Source: Bacteroides sp. (lineage in GTDB: Bacteria; Bacteroidota; Bacteroidia; Bacteroidales; Muribaculaceae). Taken from it: DNA of 64,000 nt. The DNA is taken from positions 89,143 to 153,142 of the forward strand of contig JAAVEB010000014.1 of assembly GCA_014801525.1 (NCBI GenBank), given 5' to 3'. Positions 31,514 to 41,371 of this stretch are shown here, piece after piece (within the stretch, counting starts at the first letter, position 1; every line of letters starts with the position of its first letter). The notes below the pieces were generated by a model. The model had not been told where the DNA came from, made no database searches, and saw nothing but the letters and a program-made list of their open reading frames with translations. Position numbers and translations under genes: made by a program.

Positions 31514-32304
31514 ACCGACACTTTGCCTTTGATGTGGGGGTGGGGGTCATAGTCCTCGAGCGTGAAATCCTCATATTTGAAATCGAAAATCGATTTTACG
31601 TCAGGATTGAGAACCATCCGCGGCAGGTGGCGCGGCTCGCGGGTGAGTTGCAGATCGACTTGCTCGATGTGGTCATTATAGATGTGGGCGTCGCCGAGGG
31701 TATGGATGAAGTCGCCGGCTTTCAGCCCGGTGACCTGCGCTACCATCATTAGCAGCAGGGCGTAGGAGGCGATGTTGAAGGGGACACCGAGGAATGTGTC
31801 GGCAGAGCGCTGATACAGTTGCAGGCTGAGTCGTCCGTCGGCGACATAGAACTGAAACAGCAGGTGGCAAGGAGGTAGATTCATGTTGCCGAGGTCGGCT
31901 ACGTTCCAGGCGCTCACGATGATGCGTCGCGAGTCGGGGTTTTCTTTTATCGTTTTTATGACTTCGGCTATCTGGTCGATGTGTCCGCCGTTGTAGTCGG
32001 GCCATGAACGCCACTGGTATCCGTAGATGTGTCCCACTGAGCCGTCGGGGTCAGCCCATTCGTTCCATATTCTCACTCCGTTTTCCTGGAGGTAGTGGAC
32101 GTTGGTGTCGCCTTTGAGGAACCACAGGAGCTCGTAGATGATTGATTTCAAATGGAGCTTTTTGGTGGTCAGCAACGGGAACCCATCTTCGAGGTTGAAT
32201 CGCATCTGATAGCCAAACACGCTTCGGGTGCCTGTGCCGGTGCGGTCGCTTTTTTGCACGCCGTTTTCTTTTACGTGGCGCAGCAGGTCAAGATATTGTT
32301 TCAT
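31510..32304 (-). CDS. thyA: thymidylate synthase
   Basis: 264 aa; [47 protein letters not shown]. Confidence 0.97.
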   Translation of the reverse strand: MKQYLDLLRHVKENGVQKSDRTGTGTRSVFGYQMRFNLEDGFPLLTTKKLHLKSIIYELLWFLKGDTNVHYLQENGVRIWNEWADPDGSVGHIYGYQWRSWPDYNGGHIDQIAEVIKTIKENPDSRRIIVSAWNVADLGNMNLPPCHLLFQFYVADGRLSLQLYQRSADTFLGVPFNIASYALLLMMVAQVTGLKAGDFIHTLGDAHIYNDHIEQVDLQLTREPRHLPRMVLNPDVKSIFDFKYEDFTLEDYDPHPHIKGKVSV

Positions 32305-33266
32305 TTTTCTTCGGGTTTATTCGTTTTATATGGCTCGCTTGCCGTCGCGCCTGCGGGCGAGGCGCATGATGCCGCCGTGTTTACACCCGGGGGAGTGACG
32401 CGCTGCATCATTGGTAGCGATAGCTGTTTGCGGTTTATTCGGTAAAATATGGCGTTGTCGGGGCATGAGGCGATGCAGTTGAAACACGTCACGCACCTTG
32501 ATCCGTCGACAACGTGGTCATTGAGGTTTATGCACGAAGCCTTGCACACGTGCTCGCACTTGCGGCAGTTGGTACACAGGTCGGTGTCGATGTCGATGTG
32601 CCACAGGGATTGGCGGCTGCACATTCCGAGCACTGTCCCTATGGGGCAAATCGAGTTGCAGTAAGTGCGTCCGTAGAACCATGCCGGGATGCTCACGGCA
32701 AGGAGAAGCATCCCCGACAGAGTGGTGTAGAACACTCCGGCGGTGATTATCCTCACATGGCGGTAGTCCCATAGCCCGGTCGATTCGCCCAGGGCGGAGA
32801 TGAGGTTGCAAGCTTCGCCCCAGCACGGTTTCAGCAGATTGACCACCGCTTGCCCGTAGATGCTGTAGGGGTCGACGAGCGCCGGCACCACCGAGATTTC
32901 TCCGATGAAGCAGGCAAGAATCACAATGAGCGATCCGTAGCGCCATCGGTTCAGTGGGGGCGAGTAGTGGTAGTCGCGCAAAGAGCCTTTGCGGCTTTTT
33001 CGCCCGAGCGCCCCGATGATGTCAAGCCATGTTCCGAGCGGGCATACCGAGGAGCAGTAGATTCTGCCAAACAGCCATGCGGCAAGCACCCAAAACGCTC
33101 CCATGGTCACTGACAGAGCCATCGCCATGGGGAATATCTGGATTTTGGTCGCCCACGCCATGTAGCGCGCCACTTCGGGTCCGTAGCAGACCCACAGCAG
33201 AGTGACTGCAAAGAACACAGCCGACGACACTGTGACACGGATAATTTTTAGACCGTTTCTTTTCAT
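32301..33266 (-). CDS. 4Fe-4S binding membrane protein (NapH/MauN-like)
   Basis: 321 aa; TM segments, [11 protein letters not shown], paired CxxCxxxCP-type clusters ([27 protein letters not shown]). Confidence 0.85.
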   Translation of the reverse strand: MKRNGLKIIRVTVSSAVFFAVTLLWVCYGPEVARYMAWATKIQIFPMAMALSVTMGAFWVLAAWLFGRIYCSSVCPLGTWLDIIGALGRKSRKGSLRDYHYSPPLNRWRYGSLIVILACFIGEISVVPALVDPYSIYGQAVVNLLKPCWGEACNLISALGESTGLWDYRHVRIITAGVFYTTLSGMLLLAVSIPAWFYGRTYCNSICPIGTVLGMCSRQSLWHIDIDTDLCTNCRKCEHVCKASCINLNDHVVDGSRCVTCFNCIASCPDNAIFYRINRKQLSLPMMQRVTPPGVNTAASCASPAGATASEPYKTNKPEEK

Positions 33267-33360
33267 CAGATTTTACCGAACATGACAAAGTTACGAAAAA
33301 ACTTCGCATCAATATAAAGAATTGTGGCATTATGATTGCATGGAGCTTTAGTAAAATTGC

Positions 33361-33368
33361 TAATTTTG
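33361..33368 (+). promoter_or_regulatory. -7 box TAATTTTG for ABC exporter gene
   Basis: TAnnTTTG, about 85 bp upstream of ATG. Confidence 0.4.
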
Positions 33369-33452
33369 TAGCCGGATTAAATTTCGCCATCATCAGCCTT
33401 TGCTACGGATTGCTGACTGTTGGCGTGTCGAAGAATATAAACCAACATTGTT

Positions 33453-35279
33453 ATGAAAGAATTTTTCAAGATTATCAAGCGCTTCGTCCCTCCTTATAAG
33501 AAGAATCTTGCGCTCAACATAATCTTCAACATACTTGCCGCTTTTCTGACGTTGTTTTCGTTTGCGGTGATTATCCCCATCCTTGAGATGCTTTTCGGAA
33601 TCCATGAAGGGCATTATGAATTTATGCCTATGGATGCGGGTTCGCTCAAGGAGGTCGCGATAAATAACTTCTACTATTACACCCAGGTGATGATTGCCGA
33701 CTGGGGTCCCTCGGGGGCGCTTGCCGGGCTTGCCGCATTGCTCGTGGTGATGACGGGATTGAAAACGGGGGTAACCTATCTGAGCTCCTATTTCATCATC
33801 CCCATGCGCTCGGGCATAGTGCGTGACATACGCAACTATATGTATGACAAGATTCTGAATCTTCCAATCTCGTTTTTCACCGAGGCGCGCAAAGGCGACG
33901 TGATGGCTCGAATGACAGGCGACGTCGCCGAGATAGAAAACTCCATCATGTCGTCGCTCGACATGTTTTTCAAAAATCCCATCATGATTATAGTGTGTCT
34001 TGTGATGATGGTGGTGATTTCATGGCAGCTCACCGTGTTTGTGCTCATTCTGCTGCCGCTTGCGGGAGTCGTGATGGGACGCATCGGAAAACGGTTGAAG
34101 CGCAAGTCGCTTGAGGGGCAGAATCAGTGGGGCGTACTCATGTCGAATATCGAAGAGACCCTTGGCGGACTCCGCATCATCAAGGCATTTAATGCCGAGG
34201 GCAAAGTGAGGGCGCGTTTCCGCCGTGAAAATCAGGTGTTCTATAACATCAGCAACCGCATAGCCCGCAGGCAGTCGCTCGCCCACCCGATGAGCGAGTT
34301 TCTCGGCACGTTGACGATAGCCATTGTCCTGTGGTTTGGAGGGACGCTCATTATCATGGGCACCTCTTCGATCACGGCGCCGTCGTTCATCTACTACATG
34401 GTCATTTTTTACAGCATCATAAATCCGGCGAAAGACTTGTCGAAGGCGGTCTACGCCATTCAGAAGGGACTCGCCTCGATGGAGCGTGTGGATAAAATCC
34501 TGAACACCGACAACCCCATAAAAGACCCGTCGGAACCGAAACATATAGCGAAACTGCGCGGCGATATCGAGTATCGCGACGTGACTTTCGCCTATGCCGA
34601 GAAGCCTGTCGTCGACAATGTTTCGCTGAAGATACCTGCCGGCTCGACGGTGGCTATCGTGGGGCAGAGCGGTTCGGGCAAATCGACACTTGCCGACCTG
34701 CTTCCGCGCTTTTACGACATTGACCGGGGGCAGATTCTCGTGGACGGAATCGACATCAGGGATTTGAAAGTGCATGAACTCAGGAGCTTCATGGGCAATG
34801 TGAACCAGGAGGCGATTCTGTTCAATGACACATTCTATAATAATATCACTTTCGGAGTCAACAACGCCACGCCCGAGCAGGTGGAAGAGGCGGCGAAGAT
34901 AGCCAATGCCCATGACTTCATCATGGAATCGGAACACGGGTATGAAACCTGCATCGGCGACCGTGGGTGCCGCTTGTCGGGCGGTCAGCGCCAGCGCCTG
35001 TCGATTGCGCGCGCCATCCTGAAGAATCCGCCCATATTGATTCTCGACGAAGCTACTTCGGCGCTTGACAGCCAGAACGAGAAGCTGGTGCAGACGGCTC
35101 TCGATCGCCTGATGAAGGACCGCACCACCATAGTCATCGCCCACCGCCTGTCGACAATCAAGAATGCCGACATGATATGCGTGATGAACGAGGGCAAGAT
35201 TGTGGAAGCCGGAAGTCACGACGAACTTATCGCCAAAAACGGCTACTATAAGCGACTCGTCGATATGCAGAAATTTTAA
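33453..35279 (+). CDS. MsbA-like ABC transporter, fused TM and ATPase domains
   Basis: 608 aa; GQSGSGKSTLADLLPRFYD, LSGGQRQRLSIARA, LILDEATSALD. Confidence 0.93.
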   Translation: MKEFFKIIKRFVPPYKKNLALNIIFNILAAFLTLFSFAVIIPILEMLFGIHEGHYEFMPMDAGSLKEVAINNFYYYTQVMIADWGPSGALAGLAALLVVMTGLKTGVTYLSSYFIIPMRSGIVRDIRNYMYDKILNLPISFFTEARKGDVMARMTGDVAEIENSIMSSLDMFFKNPIMIIVCLVMMVVISWQLTVFVLILLPLAGVVMGRIGKRLKRKSLEGQNQWGVLMSNIEETLGGLRIIKAFNAEGKVRARFRRENQVFYNISNRIARRQSLAHPMSEFLGTLTIAIVLWFGGTLIIMGTSSITAPSFIYYMVIFYSIINPAKDLSKAVYAIQKGLASMERVDKILNTDNPIKDPSEPKHIAKLRGDIEYRDVTFAYAEKPVVDNVSLKIPAGSTVAIVGQSGSGKSTLADLLPRFYDIDRGQILVDGIDIRDLKVHELRSFMGNVNQEAILFNDTFYNNITFGVNNATPEQVEEAAKIANAHDFIMESEHGYETCIGDRGCRLSGGQRQRLSIARAILKNPPILILDEATSALDSQNEKLVQTALDRLMKDRTTIVIAHRLSTIKNADMICVMNEGKIVEAGSHDELIAKNGYYKRLVDMQKF

Positions 35280-35307
35280 TGAATCACCATACTAATACCT
35301 ATTTGAC

Positions 35308-35766
35308 ATGTCTATAGTTGAAAAAGGAAAGAAAATCGCCATTTGCAGCGATCATGCTGGATATGAGCTGAAAGGGATGATTGAGGGTTATCTACTGTCC
35401 CAGGATATAGAATGTGAAGACTTCGGCACCTATAGCGCCGACAGCTGCGACTATGCCGACTTCGCCCACCCCTGCGCCGAGGCGGTGGAGAGCGGAGCCG
35501 ACTACCCCGGCATCGCTATATGCGGCAGCGGAAACGGCATCGGCATGACGCTTAACAAGCATCAGGGCATCCGCGCGGCTCTGTGCTGGAATGTGGAGCT
35601 CGCGCGCCTTGCCCGCGCTCACAATGACGCTAACATTCTCGTGCTTCCGGCACGTTTTATAGAGCCGACTCTCGCGCTGGCGATTGTCGACGAGTTTCTC
35701 AACACTCCTTTTGAAGGCGGACGTCATGAGAACCGCATAAAGAAAATCCCCTGCCGGGGCAAGTAA
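35308..35766 (+). CDS. rpiB: ribose 5-phosphate isomerase B
   Basis: 152 aa; ICSDHAGYELK, CGSGNGIGMTLNKHQGIRAALC. Confidence 0.95.
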   Translation: MSIVEKGKKIAICSDHAGYELKGMIEGYLLSQDIECEDFGTYSADSCDYADFAHPCAEAVESGADYPGIAICGSGNGIGMTLNKHQGIRAALCWNVELARLARAHNDANILVLPARFIEPTLALAIVDEFLNTPFEGGRHENRIKKIPCRGK

Positions 35767-35782
35767 AGACGGTTATAACGGA

Positions 35783-35827
35783 AAACAACAATGGCTGCAA
35801 AGAATTTCTTTACAGCCATTATTGTTT
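35783..35827. terminator. terminator between convergent rpiB and rubrerythrin genes
   Basis: AAACAAcAATGGCTG / CAGCCATTATTGTTT (one mismatch) with paired AAAGAA/TTT inner region. Confidence 0.75.
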
Positions 35828-35850
35828 TATTATATTTCCAACCGGATTGA

Positions 35851-36432
35851 TTACTTGTCATCCATAGCCATGTAGTGCTGGTAGGGATGGTCACATCCGG
35901 GGCACTTTGTTGGGGGCTCTGTGCCGTAGTGTACGTAGCCGCATACAAGGCACTGCCAGTTGATAGGAGTGTCGCGCTTCCAAACGGTTCCGTCCTGAAC
36001 CTGCATCAAGTAGCGCTGGAAGCGGTCATGGTGATATTTTTCAACCTCTGCGATTGCGAGGAAGTGGCTTGCGATTTCGTCAAATCCTTCTTCGGTAGCG
36101 ACTTTGGCGGCTTCCTGATAGTATTCATATCCGTCGGTTGCTTCCTCCTTGATGGCGATGGCGAGGTTTGAAGCTGTGTCGCCGAGATATCCTGCGTCAA
36201 CGCCTCCGGTGCATGTAGCCTCCTCGTTAGGGAGGAATTTCAAGAACACCTTTGCGTGGCGAAGTTCATTGTCAGCTGTTTCACGGAAAATCACGCCGAT
36301 AGGGAAGTAAAGCTCTTTGTCAGCTATCTGCGCATAGAATGTATAACGTGCATAAGCCTGAGTTTCGGCTGCGAAAGAATTGACCAGATACTGTTCGGTC
36401 TTTGTACCTTTTACACTTTTTGTTGTACTCAT
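35851..36432 (-). CDS. rubrerythrin
   Basis: 193 aa; ferritin-like diiron domain and C-terminal rubredoxin-like CLVCGYVHYG...CPGCDHP. Confidence 0.95.
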   Translation of the reverse strand: MSTTKSVKGTKTEQYLVNSFAAETQAYARYTFYAQIADKELYFPIGVIFRETADNELRHAKVFLKFLPNEEATCTGGVDAGYLGDTASNLAIAIKEEATDGYEYYQEAAKVATEEGFDEIASHFLAIAEVEKYHHDRFQRYLMQVQDGTVWKRDTPINWQCLVCGYVHYGTEPPTKCPGCDHPYQHYMAMDDK

Positions 36433-36596
36433 AACCTTTATATTTTTGAATTTTGATTTCTGGTATTAAAACATATCTGCCGGGAATAAAGTTTTGAGAA
36501 CGCCTCAAATTATTCCATGTTTTTCACCTCCCCGTGCTTGAAATGATGTTGTGCGGCGAGAAATTGATGTCGATGTTTTAAAGATTGGGGCGGTTG

Positions 36597-36628
36597 CTTG
36601 CAGGGGCGTTTTTTTTTCCGTAAGTTTG
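36597..36628 (+). promoter_or_regulatory. promoter -33 CTTG / -7 TAAGTTTG, 20-bp spacing, for TPR gene
   Basis: Consensus-like, about 20 bp upstream of ATG. Confidence 0.55.
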
Positions 36629-36648
36629 CAATTAATAAATTGTAACAA

Positions 36649-39621
36649 ATGAGGAAGCTGATTATATTGCCCGCTGCCATGTTGACGGCATTGTCGGGAA
36701 TGTCGCAGATCAACTCTCCCAAGCCTGACGGAAGTCTGCTGCGCGGGGAGCTGATGCTTCGTGACAAGACCTATTACGGAACTATCGATCAAATCTCCAA
36801 CGTGGCTCCCGGCTCTTTTTCGGGAAGCGAGCAGGAGCGTGCCGCTATCGCTCTGGCTGCCGCTCAACTTTTTGCCGGCAATCTTCAGGATGCACGCAGT
36901 TTGTTTGAGGATTTTGTGGTTGACTATCCCATTTCTCCGGCTTGCATAACCGCGCGCATGGGAATTGCCGATTGCGATTTCTATGATGGGAATTACCGCA
37001 GGGCGTTGAACGAATATCGTGCGATAGACCGTGCCGCCCTTAATCTTTCGGCGGGTGAGGACTACACTTACCGCACTTCATTTTGCCACTTGATGCTGGG
37101 CGATATGGATGAAGCCGAGTCGGGATTTGACTCGCTTGCGGGCACGGCGCGTTACCGCAGCGCGGCATTGTTTTATAAAGGCTACATAGAGTATGCCAAC
37201 GGAGCGTATGCCAAAGCTAAAACTCTGTTCAGCGACGTTGATCAAAGCTGTCCTCCCGGCGACATGGCTCCTTATTATCTCGCGCAGATCGCTTATATTG
37301 ACGGAGATTATCAGCACGCTTTGTCGATGGCGCGTCAACATATGGGTGATATAAAGGCGTTTGAGCCTGAGCTGAGACGCATAGCCGGCGAATCGCTGTA
37401 TAATCTCGGCGACGAGTCGCAAGCCATCGAATACTTGACTAAATATGTTTCGGAAACATCCGATCCTCAATTGTCGGCTTTATATATTCTCGGTGTGAGT
37501 CACTATAAAGAGGGACAGTATGCCAAGGCAATCGAGACGCTCGACAAGGTGACCGGCTCGGACGACGCCATGGGACAGTCGGCATACCTTTATATAGGAC
37601 AGAGCTATCTGAAGGAGGGGAATGCCAATGCCGCTATCCTCGCGCTTGAAAAGGCTTATCGCATGGACTATGACAAGGGCGTGAGCGAAACGGCGTTCTA
37701 CAATTATGCCGTGGCTCGAAGCCAGGGAGGCAGAACGCCCTTTGGCAGCTCGGTAGACATGTTTGAATACTTCCTCAAAGAGTATCCCAACTCGCATTAT
37801 GCCGACGAGGTGCAGGAGTATCTCGTCACCGGCTACATGACCGATAATAATTATGAGAAGGCGCTTGCGTCGATCCAGAAGATACGCCGCCCGTCTCAGT
37901 CGATACTCAACGCCAAGCAAAGGGTGCTCTACACGCTCGGAACACGCGACCTTGCGTCGGGCAATGCGTCGTTGGCGCTTGAACGATTTAAAGAAGCCCG
38001 TGCCATTTCGGGAGCCGACCGCTCGATAGCTGCCGAGTGCAACCTGTGGATGGGCGATTGCTATTACCGTCTGGGAAAATATGCCGATGCGTCAAAGGCG
38101 TATAATGACTATCTTAAAGCGGCGGGATCGACGTCGCCCAACAAGGCGCTTGCTTATTATGATTTGGGGTATAGCCGATTTGCCGAGAAGAAATATGATG
38201 CCGCCCGCAAAGATTTCGAGCGCGTGATTGCGTCGCCCGGCGATCTCGGCACGGTGATGATAGCCGATGCCTACAACCGAGTGGGCGACTGCTATTATTA
38301 CGGAATGCAATTCGGAAAGGCTGAGCAGAATTATGAGCAATCCTATTCGCTTAATCCTTCTACCGGCGACTATGCCATCTATCAGAAAGCGATGATGAAG
38401 GGGTTGACAAGAGACTACAACGGGAAGATAAAATTGCTCGACGAGATGACGGAGTCCTACCCATCTTCGGGATTGTTGCCGTCGGCTTTGCTTGAAAAAG
38501 CGGAAAGCTACGTGGCTCTTGGAAGAACGGGTGACGCTGTGTCGCTCTATCGTGAGCTTGTGAAGAAATATCCCACCACGTCACAGGGGCGTAATGCCTA
38601 CATTCAGCTTGCCGTCACTCTCCAGAGTCAGGGAAAAACCGGCGAGGCGATCGACACTTACAAGAAAGTCATCAGTTCTTATCCGACGAGCGAAGAGGCT
38701 CGCGTTGCCTCAGACGACCTCAAGAGAATACTTGCCGACGCGGGACGTCTCAACGAGTACACATCGTTTATCGCTTCGGTGCCCAATGCTCCTAAGTTTG
38801 AAATTTCCGAGCTTGACGGCTTGACCTTCCAGGCTGCTGAAAAGGCTTATCTGCTCGACAATTCAAGCGTAAGCAGGCTGAAGGATTATCTTGACCAATA
38901 CCCGGGCGGACGTCACGAAGCCCAGGCGTTGAACTACCTGTGTGAAGCGTCGATGGCGTCGGGCAATGAAGCCGAGGCATTGAAATATGCCGCCATGATA
39001 GTTGAAAAATATCCTGACAGTGACGCGGCTGAAGATGCGCTTGCAGTGAAAGGCGCTGTCGAGTATAATTCAGGCGACGGCGAGCAGGCTCTTGCCACTT
39101 TCCGTCAGCTTGAGAAACGCGCGTCGGTGTCACGCAACATCGTTGCCGCGCGTCTCGGAATAATGAGAGTGTCGAGAGACCTCGGCAAATATTCCGATGT
39201 GGTCAAAGCCGCCGACGGTCTCCTCGCGTCAGAGTCGTTGCCGTCGTCGAGCCGCTCGGAAGTCGTTTACTCACGCGCGCTTGCCTTGGCAAACACCGGT
39301 CATGGAGCCGACGCCGCTAAGGAGTGGGAAGGACTTGCCAAGAACACCGACGACCTCTATGGGGCGAAGTCGGCTTACTATCTGGGTCAATATTATCTTG
39401 ACGGAGGACAGGTGAAGAAGGCGCGCAGCGTAGCCGAGAAGTTGATTGACTCCAACACGCCTCACTCCTACTGGCTTGCCCGCGGCTATATCTTGCTGAG
39501 CGACATTTGCAAAAAGCAGGGTGATGACTTTGAGGCGCGCGAGTATCTGAAGAGCCTCAAGGAGAACTATCCCGGAACTGAGAGCGACATTTTCATGATG
39601 ATTGACGAGCGTCTTAAATAA
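36649..39621 (+). CDS. large periplasmic tetratricopeptide-repeat protein
   Basis: 990 aa; signal peptide; many TPR motifs (GDYQHALSMA, GQYAKAIETLDKV, GKTGEAIDTYKKVISSYPTSEEA). Confidence 0.88.
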   Translation: MRKLIILPAAMLTALSGMSQINSPKPDGSLLRGELMLRDKTYYGTIDQISNVAPGSFSGSEQERAAIALAAAQLFAGNLQDARSLFEDFVVDYPISPACITARMGIADCDFYDGNYRRALNEYRAIDRAALNLSAGEDYTYRTSFCHLMLGDMDEAESGFDSLAGTARYRSAALFYKGYIEYANGAYAKAKTLFSDVDQSCPPGDMAPYYLAQIAYIDGDYQHALSMARQHMGDIKAFEPELRRIAGESLYNLGDESQAIEYLTKYVSETSDPQLSALYILGVSHYKEGQYAKAIETLDKVTGSDDAMGQSAYLYIGQSYLKEGNANAAILALEKAYRMDYDKGVSETAFYNYAVARSQGGRTPFGSSVDMFEYFLKEYPNSHYADEVQEYLVTGYMTDNNYEKALASIQKIRRPSQSILNAKQRVLYTLGTRDLASGNASLALERFKEARAISGADRSIAAECNLWMGDCYYRLGKYADASKAYNDYLKAAGSTSPNKALAYYDLGYSRFAEKKYDAARKDFERVIASPGDLGTVMIADAYNRVGDCYYYGMQFGKAEQNYEQSYSLNPSTGDYAIYQKAMMKGLTRDYNGKIKLLDEMTESYPSSGLLPSALLEKAESYVALGRTGDAVSLYRELVKKYPTTSQGRNAYIQLAVTLQSQGKTGEAIDTYKKVISSYPTSEEARVASDDLKRILADAGRLNEYTSFIASVPNAPKFEISELDGLTFQAAEKAYLLDNSSVSRLKDYLDQYPGGRHEAQALNYLCEASMASGNEAEALKYAAMIVEKYPDSDAAEDALAVKGAVEYNSGDGEQALATFRQLEKRASVSRNIVAARLGIMRVSRDLGKYSDVVKAADGLLASESLPSSSRSEVVYSRALALANTGHGADAAKEWEGLAKNTDDLYGAKSAYYLGQYYLDGGQVKKARSVAEKLIDSNTPHSYWLARGYILLSDICKKQGDDFEAREYLKSLKENYPGTESDIFMMIDERLK

Positions 39622-39633
39622 GAAAAACAGAAG

Positions 39634-41313
39634 ATGATGAAAATTATAAAATATACATTGGCTTCATTGATGCTGTCGGTTGCCGGCAACGCGGCGGCTC
39701 AGGATTTGACCAAGGAGATTACTGTTGAAAAGGATATTGTTCCGATTGAACGCGAAGCATCGCGTATCGATATGTTGCCTCAGCTTCGGCTTCCGGCTGT
39801 GGCGATGAAAAAATTGTCGTGGAGCGACCGCGCGGTGTCGGCGCCGGTCACTGCGTCAATCTCGACTCTTGCCCCCGCTTCTTATCTTGCCACGATGGAT
39901 AAGCCCGAATACCGCGGCTATGTTTATGCCGGATACTTCCCTTCGCTTCAGGCTGACTTGTCGGCGGGATATCGTTTTGTCGACGACGAAACTACCGTTG
40001 CCGGAGCGTGGTTGCAATATGACGGCAGCCAGTACAAGCAGCGCAACATCGCCGATAACAAACTTGAATATCGCGATCACACGGCGAAGATAGGTTTTGA
40101 CGCGCGCCATCGGTTTGAATCGGCGGGAACTCTGTCGGGACACGTCGGCTATATGTTCTCATCGTTCAACTATCCGACCCTCGTCGACAAAGGATTGTCG
40201 CAGAGTGCCAATAACTTCGGTCTTGGGCTTGCGTGGAACTCGCTGCCCGGAAATTTTGAATATCACGCATCGCTTGATTATGGATTCTTTAAGTTTGGCA
40301 AGCCTGATGCCGGGATTGAAAAAGCGTTGTCAGAAAATTATGGCGATTTCTCGCTTGGCGGCGTATTCCGCTTCGGGGAGTCATATAAAGCGGGCGCCGA
40401 TGTGAGACTGTCGTTTGTGAATGACTCGCAAGCCGAGGCGCTGGGGCTCGAATCAACGGCGTCAAACTTGAGCATAGCTCCTTATTTCGCCGCATCGGGC
40501 GATCATTATAATATTAGGCTTGGTCTTAACGCCGGACGCGCGTTCAATCGCGGTAGCGCCACCTATGTTGCCCCCGATGTCAAGCTCGAATGGATGCCGG
40601 CATCGCAGTTCACTGTCTTTGTGGGCGCCGACGGCGGAGCCTTCCTTAACGGCGCCGCATCTCTTTTTGCTGAAAACCATCTGATAAATCCCTCTCAATC
40701 TTATGTCACCACCCGCAAGAAAATCGGAATCGACGGTGGCTTCCTTATCGGGCCGTTTGCCGGAGCGTCGATAAAGGTGTGGGGTTCTTACGGCAGTTTC
40801 GCTCGTCAGCTTATGCCTGAATTGTATGAAACCGATTTTGGCGACTATGACGGAGTCTACATGGCGGCTTATGATTTCAAAAGCATCAACTATGGAATCT
40901 TGTTCAGCTATCAGTATCGTGACATCGCATCAGTCTATGCCGGCTACGAAGGAGCTCCGCAGGACTATGACGAAGGATATGCCGCTTGGCGCGACAGGGC
41001 TAAGAGCGTGTTTAGCGCCGGGGTGAGAGTGACTCCGATGAGCTCGCTTGACATCTCGCTTGATTATCGCCTGCGCTCAGGCAGAGCTATCTACACTTGC
41101 GGCGAGTCGATTGTAGGTCCCTTTGAAAGCGCTTATCAGGCTATAAAACTCGGAAAAGTGAATTCGCTCGATCTTGAGGCGTCTTATCGCTTTAATGACC
41201 GCTTCAACGTGTGGGCGCGTGGCGAAAATCTGCTGGGTTCGCGCTGGCAGGAGAATTTCCTGTTGCCGTGCAAGGGTGTTACCGGGCTGGTTGGCATCGG
41301 ATATAAGTTTTAA
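39634..41313 (+). CDS. outer-membrane beta-barrel protein, TonB-dependent-receptor-like barrel
   Basis: 559 aa; signal peptide, alternating aromatic beta-strand pattern, C-terminal FNVWARGENLLGSRWQENFLLPCKGVTGLVGIGYKF. Confidence 0.7.
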   Translation: MMKIIKYTLASLMLSVAGNAAAQDLTKEITVEKDIVPIEREASRIDMLPQLRLPAVAMKKLSWSDRAVSAPVTASISTLAPASYLATMDKPEYRGYVYAGYFPSLQADLSAGYRFVDDETTVAGAWLQYDGSQYKQRNIADNKLEYRDHTAKIGFDARHRFESAGTLSGHVGYMFSSFNYPTLVDKGLSQSANNFGLGLAWNSLPGNFEYHASLDYGFFKFGKPDAGIEKALSENYGDFSLGGVFRFGESYKAGADVRLSFVNDSQAEALGLESTASNLSIAPYFAASGDHYNIRLGLNAGRAFNRGSATYVAPDVKLEWMPASQFTVFVGADGGAFLNGAASLFAENHLINPSQSYVTTRKKIGIDGGFLIGPFAGASIKVWGSYGSFARQLMPELYETDFGDYDGVYMAAYDFKSINYGILFSYQYRDIASVYAGYEGAPQDYDEGYAAWRDRAKSVFSAGVRVTPMSSLDISLDYRLRSGRAIYTCGESIVGPFESAYQAIKLGKVNSLDLEASYRFNDRFNVWARGENLLGSRWQENFLLPCKGVTGLVGIGYKF

Positions 41314-41371
41314 TCGCCGGGAAGAGAGTTGGAAATAAACGAAATACCATAATTCAAGAAAAAACACAAAG

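Noticed and set aside
34020-35219. 399-aa minus-strand ORF antisense to the ABC exporter gene
   Set aside because: Shadow ORF created by codon bias of the real + strand gene; His/Arg/Val-rich with no recognisable motifs.
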